64,000 bases of DNA. Source: Phoronis australis. Taxonomy: Eukaryota > Phoronida > Phoronidae. A program made the position numbers and the translations under genes. Shown here piece after piece: positions 15,001 through 27,000 of the stretch. The first letter of the stretch is position 1. Each line of letters begins with the position of its first letter. The notes beneath the pieces were generated by a model. It saw only the letters and a program-made list of their open reading frames with translations. It was not told where the DNA came from and made no database searches. Location: positions 1,247,019 through 1,311,018 of the forward strand of contig NMRA01000042.1 in the NCBI GenBank assembly GCA_002633005.1, read 5' to 3'.

Positions 15001-18000
15001 ACAATATTCAGACCACAATTACATACACTGATGAGATAGCTTCCTCTGAATACTAAATGGCAAAATTTAACAACTGTGACATTTACCCACAATCCTCTAC
15101 CCTAGTCGGACACTTACTCAGCCCACATACCACTGTGGACAGACGTATGAGAACAGTACTACCATCTCTTATCAGTACCAGAGTTGAACAGCCTGAATTC
15201 AAAATTGTTCCCATAATGTTGTTATCTCTAAAGAATCAATGAGCCTTCCACAAAAATTTTCATTTACCATAATATTATGTTATTTTTTTAACAAAAAAAT
15301 CAGTAATACTTGCTAATGATTATTTCCAAAAACATAACTGAATACATGAACTCCCGATGTAACTCACAAAACAATTTTTTTCATTTATATGAAATTTTCC
15401 ATGAATTTTTAACCTCATTTTCCATGAGATTTCCATCTAATAATTTTTCGGTTTTTATGTTTCCATGACTAGGAAAGTTAACATGCTTGAACAGAAGATA
15501 TACAATAAACAATAGAATTGTGCCATTAACAAGGGAACTGACAAAAAATATCCATAAACACTATCGAAAGTGAATAACTATCATTTTGGATAGTATTATA
15601 TCACTATTAGCCAACATAATACAGTGATCCCTCAGTAACTTTTCTGCTGATAAGCTATCAAACTTTCTGGAAAGTGATCATAATCGCAAAAATTGTAAAA
15701 TAATTTACAAATTTCAATTATCCTTGGGGTATAATTTTTGATACCCAGACTAACCTTCGACTTTTTGAGTGACAGGTAATTTCAAATCTGGTCTTATTTT
15801 CCTCAATCTGAAAAGTGTGACTAAACGATCCGTCCAGTTCCTGAATGACAACAGTCAAAGGACCCTGCAAGGAGACAAAGAATTTATCAAACAAGAAAGT
15901 CAGGACATATTTTTTAATCTATGATAGATTCAACAGTTAATCCATCCAACTTATTTTCCATTGAGCATTCCATGCCAATCTGTCAGAATTCTGCCTTTCT
16001 GAAGTCCACTTTTGAGACATTCAAATACACCAAACAATCACAACAAACCAAAAAGTGGCAATTTTCACATCATCACCCATGGCTCCTTACTTCATTTCAT
16101 AAACTGCACCACTGCCCGCAATTACAAACATGAATGTCCCTTCAGCAAAACCAACCCAGAGTCCCATACTACAAAGTTCACAAACCTTTTAAAATTCCAT
16201 AGCCCTTTAAAACAATTTGTTATGACACACATTAGAGTCCCCTAAAATTTTCGTAGCCTCTTACCACATATTCCAAGGCCCCTTACCACAAGTTTCATAA
16301 ACCCTTACCACGTATTTCATGGCCCCTTTGGCCATCATGTCTTGTTTAATTTCCAGCTCCACAACATTCCTCTTGCGATTGAACACAAAACTTCCAGAGA
16401 ACCTTGCACAGCCACTCTGAGACCTAGCCAATCAATTAAGGAGTCACACAGTGAACAAAACTTCTTCTAACTCTGGGGTCTTCTGGGCAGTTTCTGTGAT
16501 AGCACAGAAGAGTTTCAAAGAGAACAATCAGAAAGGCAGTACCTATGTTCTCAGGCTACCTTTCTCTCCTCATCGCTCTCTGTTTCCAGCAACAACTCTG
16601 TTGTCACATTACCCCTGTAGACTATGTTGTTTGCTTTTGTGACCATTGTTAATATTCAGAGATGTAATATTCTGCTAAGAATGCAGTAGCTATACAGATC
16701 CAGGCATAATTCACGACGACCTTTCTTTTGCTGCTAAGTATTGAACTTTGTTACTCAAGACACAAAGATCAATATCAAAAAATCAATTTCACAAAAGTCT
16801 TCAAAAACATGGTTTACATTTCCGTTAAATGCTGATTAAGAAGCTGATGTTATATACTTTGTGGAATACAAGAACGTAAATCAGAAAATGAATTTATCAA
16901 AGGTTGTACACCTGCTCCAAGCTTAAACATAACTAGCACAACTGGCTTAAACATAATGGAGAACTCTACTCAGTGTTGACAACACTCAGCTCAAGTAGAT
17001 ACGTCTGCTTAGACACTGCCCCGTCTGCTGGAAGAACCCCATGCACGAGCACTTCTCATCTTCCTGCCAAGAACTTCTTTTTGAAAAATTGTTGCGTAAT
17101 CCGGTTGTTTTTTTTTTTTGACAGTTTATATTCGTTTTTGAGCAACACGGTGATGAAAGTGAGGAGATTTTGCAACAGCCGAGAGAGACGGTGAGACAAA
17201 ACAAAAGCAATCAGACAAAATACCGTTTTCCCTTCATGAAGGCTACTTCTGTTAACAGCAAAAATGACCGGCAATAACTATTAGGGCGGCAGACACAAAA
17301 TGGCTTAACCAGAGTACTAACTTTCCCATTAATTTCCCTTCATTCTCCGTCACGAGGGAAGACTCCTCATTTTGTCTGATTACTTTTGGCTTGTACTATA
17401 CAGTATATTTTAAACGAGAATGCCAAAAATGACACATGACATATATCGCATCGTCATCTGAGTTGAATCAATTCGATTACAGGTTCGTTCTTCACAAGGT
17501 ATGAATTGGTTTAAGGTCACTAAGAGACCCTCACACGAGCGAGTTCGAGTTGAACTGAAATAAGCTGAACTCCTTATGTTACCAGACACGCTTATCTGCA
17601 CCAAAATGTCAACTCAAGAAGCCAGTAATACTATGTAACTGTCAAAAGGATACACCCACTGATCAAGAAACACCTGGATATCCTTGCCCGTCACTGTTGA
17701 TATGATTTTACAGAACTGAAAGCATACAAAGACACGATTTTAATTGGGAGATGAAGAATTGGTGGGATAACGAAATTAGATAGCATTCTTCTGTTGAAGA
17801 TTGAACATGAGAAGAAGGCATTTCCACTTCACTTAGAAATTAACTTTGGAAATAACACCTGGTTCATTTATGGCACTATGCCATGAATCCCTTAATTTGG
17901 GCAAATGAACACTTTATTTTCCTGTACAGGGTTTATATAGCCCACAGGAGGTGCTACTTGTTATCTTTCTCTCTCACTTCTGCCTGACAAGGTGAAACCA

Positions 18001-21000
18001 AGACCTTTTTCACTTGTAAGTTTTCCTAAATATCGCTGACAGTTCTTCATGGTCCACAATTGACCTATCGCCTGGATTTTGAGTGACGGCTTAACTGACC
18101 AATCAGAACGCAGCATTCTTCACACACCATCGTATCCAAGCCGCCATTTTACCCCACAAACAACACGTTGCAAAACTTAGTGTTTATTTGTCGACTTTTC
18201 GCAAGAGGGCGGACCTTGTGATAGGTCAGTTTGGGAATGACCTGGTTCCATTGCATGCCACTTAATAGACAAACTGCTTAAAAGTGGCACATTAGGATCT
18301 TGAAAATTTACTGTTAAAAGATCACATATAGCCGACATATAATGAGAATAAATCTAATGCGGTACTTGCTAGTTTTGATGATGACGTAGCATTTGATCAG
18401 TAGAAGTCTCTATAATGGGCACACTACATAATCATCAAAACTACCAAGTCCAGTTTATTCACATTTTATTTATTCCACAACTGGATGACTAACATACATT
18501 CGAACATATGGCTTATGGATGGCTTGATAACAACGTCTACAATACACACATATCAACCAAAGACAAGGATCAGATAATGGACAGTCATCCAGACTTACAG
18601 AATTTGTTGACAGCAATATGTTGGACCAGCTGTTGGACTGGAACTTCTGTTGTGATGCCAACACTGCCAGGGACAACAGTTTGTTGAGAACCTGAGGATA
18701 TAAGTAGAGATGTGAGAGAGGTGGAAGCAAATTCTCATGCTAGAACTTGGTGGAAGAAAGTGACCTAGGTTGCATTTCAAGGTCCAGGTAGATCTGATCT
18801 ATACGTGTACTGGATCACTCTAAAACCTTACTGTATTTTTATTCAATGAACTACGAGAGTGTTCAGTCACAACTGTACCATTCTGACAAGCATACTCCAA
18901 ACATGCTTCAAAGTTAAACACCAGTGTTCGTTTGTGCAGCTATATAGTATAAAAATAAAACATTATTTTCAAATAACTCTTCGTGTATTTTGATTTTGCC
19001 TGGCAAGACATTGGCAACATTTCTAGTACTAAATAAATGTCATTTTGTCATGTTTTTTATGATGAAAAAGTAATCATTAAATGTTGACTTTTGTTATCTT
19101 TTGACTGACATTGCTATTTTTAAGACATCAAGCAGCCAGCCCTCCCAAAAAACATATTATTTGTATGATGGTGAAAATGGTGATCATATTAAATGATTCC
19201 TAAAATGCTTAGAGATGGGCAACTACAGAGTAGTCTTTGGATTGTTTGAGTAACATTTAATAATCAATTGTGATGAAGGTAATCACAGCGAGGAAGATAT
19301 TCAATTTCGAAACGAGCTTGACAAAACTTCTGGCATTTTGGAATACCAGACAGTTGAAATTTATAACTCAGAGTGAACAAAGACAAAGAAGATTTTTATC
19401 TAACAGGAAACCACATGATGGGAGTATCCCTAATGAATGTTATATTTACCTGCAGTAGCAGCTCTCGACCAATCCGAAGCTCCAGAATCCTGATTGACAG
19501 GTGGGACTTCTTAATTAACGCCTCCGCATACCTGGGTGGCAGGGTTTGGGGGTAGTTCAGGTTGAAGTACCGGCGAGGGTCCTTGGGAAGGGGTTGGGGG
19601 GCCAGGGACGGGTCCAGAATGATCCCACACGTACTCTCTTCAAAGTCAGTCACAAACCTCATCTCCTGATGTTAAATGAAATCAAGGAATAACATTTTTT
19701 TAAAGCGGCAATAAACCTTTTGATTTGTACCACTTGTACCACAGTTGGTCTCAACTTGTTCCTTACTCGGATGAGAAGTGATTTTTGGTCTTGCAAGGAA
19801 CTGACAGCTCATCACTGCTCGAGATTGTTCCCAGCGAATAAAATTACATACAATAACAAGTCAACTTGAAGAGCCTGGTCTCAGGCAATAACGGGGTGTT
19901 TGTTCTTTCCAAGCCCAAAAATCAATTTAAAACAAAACAACTCGAGACCAATTTCATAACGGTAAGTGACCTATTGAGATTTTTTGTCACAGAAGGTGGG
20001 TTCACTGCCGCTTTACTATTAACAACCGTAATCAAAATAGGAATGGTATTTGTTTAGAAGTAGTAATAATAATAATAATAACAAAATGATAATAATAACA
20101 AAATAATAATAATAATAATAATAATAGTAATAATAATAATATCATAATTTAAGTAGCTCTACCAAGAACTTTACAATCAAGCACAAGTTATATACTATGA
20201 GAAAATGGAAATAATTCTGTGGTGGCCACCCCTCAAAACTTCAGCTACTATAATCTAAACCCCGAAACCCAACCAGCAAATACCAAACCCATGCTACAAA
20301 TTGCATAACCTCTCCCTTTAACCTCGGATCAATACCATCAGAACAAGCAAGTATTTAATTCAATATATTAATAACAACTTGAAAGAGTAACAGGCAGCAT
20401 GGAACACATATTCTCAACTTAAACCCTGTATACCCAGTTTTCTTCACATTTCACCAGATACCCTTTGTAAAATGTCTTATTTCATACCTCACTGATGAAG
20501 TTCCTGTATTCGTTGTTGCCAAACACTTTCTTGATAAAGAGGCTTGTTATGTAACCAGATATCCCTTTAGTCAACCACGCATCAGACCTGTTCAGCAATT
20601 AAAACATACACAAAGTTTTGAGCAATTTTAAACAATTTGACCTTAGCAATCACTAGTATTTTCCTGACAGTGTATAATGTAGAGTATCATTTTATTTTTG
20701 TACGATTTCATCTGCGCACCGCTTACAACTGTTAAGCACATCGCACAAAAACCTTCTGGAACATATCTAAATTGTTGTTCTGTTACAGCTTATAATTATG
20801 TAAAATGGTATAAAACACTGTAGGGCTCTATATAAGGCTCACCACAACTGCATGGGAATGAAGCAGCCAAAGAACTGTTCAGCGACAGCCTGTGCCATCA
20901 GTCTGCGTGACACCATGGTCTGGTCAATGATACGGGCGGAATGAAGCAGGTTAGTGCTGGAATAAATTGTACATTCAACAGATAATGTCAGAAGACACAT

Positions 21001-24000
21001 CACATCCGAAATCAACATAATCCTATTGCCACCACCATCATGGTCACCACAACCATGGCTGCCACAATCATGCCCGACACTGTCATGGCCGCCATCATGG
21101 CTAACACTGTCATGGCCCCCTAATTGCTGTCACCCTACTGTCAATGTTCTCACTGGCAATGCCAGAGTTGTTATAATTGGTGTTGTAATTGTGGTGATTA
21201 AAGATGAAATCATTATTGTCATTGTTTCCAGGATTGTTAGAATCCTTTCCTCTCCATAACAGTCTTCTGATGTATTTTTTCACATTAAAAACATTGATTC
21301 AAAGATCAATGAATACTTGTAAGACAACTGCACGTCAAACAGCATGCATTAGTTATTATAAGATGTGATGAGAATTTAATATTCAGTTCTTAAAAGGATT
21401 CAGATGGTAGATAAGTGTATTCAAAGAAATGGCCACTATGTAATAAAAATTTAACAGATATTACTAGACGTTATTCCATCAAGTAACCACTATAATACAG
21501 ATCTACCAATAATTCTTTTGTCGAATTGGTGTGTGTGAAGTTAGTTTCAGAACAAATCAAACAAATTGTCTCACAATTTGGAAATGTGTCAGAAGGTTCG
21601 GAACAAACCTGAATATCTGGCCATTAAGAAAAATGTAAGTCAGTGTTAAAATAACTGACGCATCAGCTTCGATTTCATGATCGTGGACAAACATCAGACT
21701 CCCAAATTGACATGGTCATTCAAAATGAAGGAATTTATCTTGATTTGAATGTACTTACCTAAGAATCGTCATGGTAGCATATGGTGCAGTCTCCATATAG
21801 GACTGGTCTACAAACACCTGCTTGTAACAAGAGTATGGATATCGACTGGACAACAGCTCCTCATAGAACTCAAATGCCTGGAGAGGAAGAAACAGAACAA
21901 ACAGTAGCATGGTTGTTGTTTCTTAAACTTGGAACTTGTATCTAAAAACTGTGACAAGTGATAGCACTTACACTGAGTCTCCCCTGAAATATCAAGGCAT
22001 ATACATTCTTTCGCAAGACTTTAAAAAAGCTGAAAAACCCACTCTCAACTGACAATGGTGAATTTCAAGGCCAAAATGTTTAGAAAAAATATGTTGAAAT
22101 ATTTGGGGTTTCTTTCAGAGTCTTAGCCATAATTTCTCAAAAGCTTTTTAGAAAACAGCTGCAGGTGCTATATCAAGTTACAGACAGTACCTAGTGGTAT
22201 CATGTCATTTACGTACAACAGGTGGCGCACTTTCATTTGTTTGAATGTAGTCTCAAGTGTCACATGATTTTTGACAGTTCAGTTTTTCCTCACATTTTAG
22301 GATCCAACATTCTAGATTAAGGCACCATCAAGTGAAAATCTAATCGTTGTAATCCAGTCACGCAACTGTACCAACAAGTGTCACTCATTATTTTACTGTA
22401 GGTCTCTCAATAACCAGAGTCTAATCTCAGAACTCTGATTCAAAATTTAACCAATCGCGCCGCATTATTCGAGAACATGACGTGCAATTGTTCAAATTTC
22501 CAGTCGAGTTTTGAGCACAGAGAGTTCAGATCCTGAACTGCAAACTAAGCAAAACTTCAGTTAGTGAAGATGTTGATGAGACAATAAAAGTCTCACATCA
22601 TATGGGGCCTGTTTTTCAAGTTAGAAATTTGACTATGAATAGCCAAAAGTCGTCCTCTTTAGCATTTATCGAAACATTTTGTCTTCCGTCTAGTTGAACA
22701 GACGACAGATTTCTGTCTTTTGACTTCGAAATGTAGACAGATTTTCTGACTTTCAGCCTAAGCATGTTTTAATGAGAGAGGCTAAGCCATCGGTAAAATG
22801 ATTTTTAGCTGGAAGTCAAAAGACAAGAGCAACAGAATTTTCAAGAAACAGGTACCAAGTCTAAGGAATGGCAGCTGGCTTTTTACCTCATGTAAGAAGG
22901 CTGTACTGTGCTTTAGCAGAGGCATCAGGTGAGGTAGACAGAAGTGGGTCACCTCATGCATGTTAGGGTCAACCAGGATCTCAAAAGGGCTGCAAGGGAA
23001 AGTTCTCAATAAATAGTTTTGGCAGAAGCCACACAGGAAGATGTTTTTAAATGCACATCACAGTTGTTAGTAAATTACATACTTGCTCAAACTCAGGATC
23101 GCTAAGAGACAAATCAAGAATAATTTAATGAGATGTCTAACACGTTTATTTTATTAGACGGTCATTATACCATTTATCAGTGCATCATTAAGACGTTGGC
23201 AACAATGTTGACCAGATCGCAGTTAATAGTTCTTTATCAACCAAGCCAGCTATAGTTGTGTCAAAGGCAAAAATTCTTTTGTATTTATTTGATAATTAAA
23301 AACAACATGACATACAAATTCAATTTGTCAAACTTTTCAACGACGATTCACATAATAATTTTCTATGTTTTGTATTGTGCAGTTAACACCAAATGACATT
23401 TGGCAAAAAATTAAGGATTTGATGACAAATGAATGGGAATATTACCAAATTATTTTTGTTCCAAATTGAAGAGACTATACCGTAAATTAGGCAACCTTGA
23501 AGAATCGAAGGACAAAGTTAGCATAATTAACATAATTTATGCTTACCCAACAGCCAATGCTATGTTTGGAGCTGGGGTGGGTGTGGAGACAAAGTAATGA
23601 AATGTCTTCTTTGTGAAATCTGGGGAATACACAGTCTCCAGCAGGTCCCCACATGATACTGCTGTCATATCTTTGTCGACGGTAAACTCAAGTTTCCACG
23701 TACATGGTTCGGAATAGGAGTCCGCACAAGGGAACCACAGCCTAAAAAGATGAGGAGGCACCAGATTTCACATTAATCACAATAGGAGAATATAGTATTC
23801 AAATAAAATGACCCGGAATTCCCATAGATGACAGATGGGTAGAAGCCAAATTCACATCAGAGTAGTTTTCCCTCACGACAGAGAATGAATGAGAATCAAC
23901 AGGAAAATTAGTAAGATGGATAAGCCTTTCCAATCTGTAATTAGAATTTTGCACCCTTGGTGGTTATTACCAACCATATTGTTGTTAACAGCTGAATTAG

Positions 24001-27000
24001 CCGTCGTGATGGGTAACGCTATTTTGTCTGATTACTTTTGTCTTGTACTGTACATGATAGTCAATTTCATGCAAGCCTATTTAAATGACAATGCTAAGTC
24101 TAAAAATCCACTAAACAGATACAAGCACGAACTTCAAAAAATACCTGATATAATTCATAAATTACCTTGATGAGTTTTCATAGCCATACGAGAACAGGTG
24201 CGCACTTCTCTGAGTCATGGTTTGGTTTTCAATATCAGGAACAACAAACATGAGACCACCCACTGGCTGCTCCAAGGAGAACTCCAGGCTGATGCGAATA
24301 GGTTTGAGTTCTGAAAGAATCGAAAGCCACAGCGGACACTGACATTGTTTTTCAGTCTAATAATCCAGCCTTCAACATTAAATGGAAACAGAGTCCGATT
24401 AAATTCACCACATCAAATACTCATCAAAACGTATTGACAAATTGTCAGACCATTTTGATTCATCTTATCAATGAGGCTGACCTAAGGACACAGCTTCATT
24501 GTAGTGTGCTTTGCATTTCAAAGTCAAAAGTGATTTAATTCAGAGGCTAACAAAAAGACAAACATTAGTCTGATTATTATGTTTATTACTGTAGTAAAAG
24601 TATTGTTCGGCATGTTCCATTCCAAGAAATACCCACCAAAGGTTAAAAGTTAACAATCTTACCCTGAACAAGAGGCACCGCCTCACTGGGGAACCTGACA
24701 GTAACCTCTCCATTGCCAATATCACTGTCGACAACTTTCATTGACTCGGTCTGGCAAGCCTCGAAAAAATCAAGATGACGCCTAAATACAAACAGGAAAC
24801 ATCATTAGCCACAATCTCGTCACTCAGATAACTCGACACATAAGTAGGCAATTGTTGCAACTAGGAAAAAAGCTTTGGAGAATCAACGCACTATTATTCT
24901 GTTTCCAATGGTTAAATCGCAACTTGGGAAAAGCATAAAACCCAAAACTTAGCACACAAATCTTTATGAACTAGACATTTGTTAGTTTGAAATGTAACAA
25001 ATGAATGAATGCAGTTTTAAATAATTTACAAGCTACCACTTGAATACAAGCGACAACTGTTGCAATTCAATAACTTGTAACATTCACCCACTAAACAGAA
25101 TCAGCAACAGTGCCTGTTGTAATTGTAATTAGATTTTTGAGTTTTAGAGTCTACATGCTTAACAAAAAGGTAAAATTAAAATTGAATTCGATCATGCCTA
25201 TGCAAGAAAAGAGGCTTGAAGAGAGTATAGTGTGTTGTAAAGCCAACAGCTCACCTTTTAGAGTCACCTTGACAAATGTCCAGCGTCGGGTCATTGTACA
25301 AAAATGGCGCTTCCCACTGCTCATTTATACAAACCCTGTAGATTCTTGATTAGGAGTTAAGGGGAGACAAGACATGAATACACCTTTGCTGGAAGTCAAG
25401 CTCCAAGAATTGAATCAACACAGCAACACAAAACATCAATAATCTCTTAGAATTTGAAATAAAGTAATATTAAATTGTCTAATACATCATGAATTCTACC
25501 AGTCCTTAAAAAAGTCACATAACTGAAAATTGTATGACCATTTTCTAAAATCTATTGGTTTATTCACACCAACCTCTAGCTTATTTACATTAACACGATG
25601 TTTCAGTCAGTCATTTCACCAGTCATCTTCAGGTGTTAGTTTCATCAGTGGTTCAGTGGTTGGAGTGCTGGATTGACAACTGAAAAATTTCAGGTTCAAA
25701 TATCGTCGAGCACTAGGGGAAAAAATACAACCCAATTGCTCACAAAGAGTGCTCAAAACTATAACACTTGAAGATGGTCGGAGAAATGACCAACCAAAAC
25801 GTAATGCAAATGTAACTAGGATAGAGCTTGGTGTATATAGACCAATATATTTCAGAAAATGTTACTACCTCCAAGTAGTTCAAAGATATCATTGTACTCC
25901 ACAGTGGAAAATTGGATGCATGTAATGACATTAATGGGGTTCAATAGTTGACCCGAGACAAACTGTAAAAAAATGTTGTTGGTTGGAGGTTCTGTCCTCT
26001 AAAATCAGCAATCGTTTGAGAGATCCATGTTTGAGATCACCAAATTTGTTCAAGACTCAACTTAAATGCTGACTAATCGACTTCACAAAATCATGAAGTT
26101 TAAAATCATGTAAGAAGAGTGCCACACAACTGGTTAAAGTCCAAGAGCGCTAACTATAGTTTGGTTGTACTGACCTGAGGCTAAATGCCAAGACACTAGG
26201 CAACTTGGAGCCACCACAGACAGAGAGTTACAAATTGAGCTGTCTGCCTCCAGTGAACTATGACTCAGCTCGATTAAGGTTACCCGCACACAGCGAGGCT
26301 ACGTTTGCAGTAATCAGCGTAAATGTAGTACAAACGATAACAATGAATGAGCACGAGAAATCTGTTGTCAGATGATGCAATAATTAATTTTCATTGGCTA
26401 AAAAATGTAACTGGCTAAGCACTTAGCTCACCTAGTTAGAATGCTGTGAGGATTTACAGACAATTGCCTCACCACCTCAAGAAGCAAAATCTTCATGATT
26501 CATTTTTCCACAAATGTGAGATGTGAGCTATGCTCACTTACAACTGAGGTGCGTAGCTCTCGGTCTGTAGTAGCACTTAGAGCTGTTGTCATGAGTGTGC
26601 TTCACCATTACAACAAATCAATTCAAATATGTGAGACAAATTAACAAGGATATTACACTGTTTGCTATTCAGTTGAATCCTCCTAAGGTCTGGCTTGAGC
26701 GGGTGAATGGTCAGTTCTACATAACCCTGAAACATGGACAGTGTATACATTCAATATCACATTAGAAGGACATAATTGATGCATATCTATAGCGAACTAT
26801 GTATAGTCATATGAAATTATCAGACAAACATGAACTGAAAAGCTGTAATACCTAGATGAATTAAATAAATTATCATTCAACTTCCTCGAATTATAAGGCA
26901 GGCTCTTGTTGGTAAGTAATGTAAAATACAAAATTACTAAAAAATATAATTGTGCTGTTGTAAATCAGTACATTGATATGGTATAAATAAGAATTATTAG

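Noticed and set aside
23889-24170. 93-codon plus-strand frame with hydrophobic stretches in TAF2 intron 6.
   Set aside because: It overlaps a MITE fragment and has no family match; hydrophobicity comes from AT-rich sequence.
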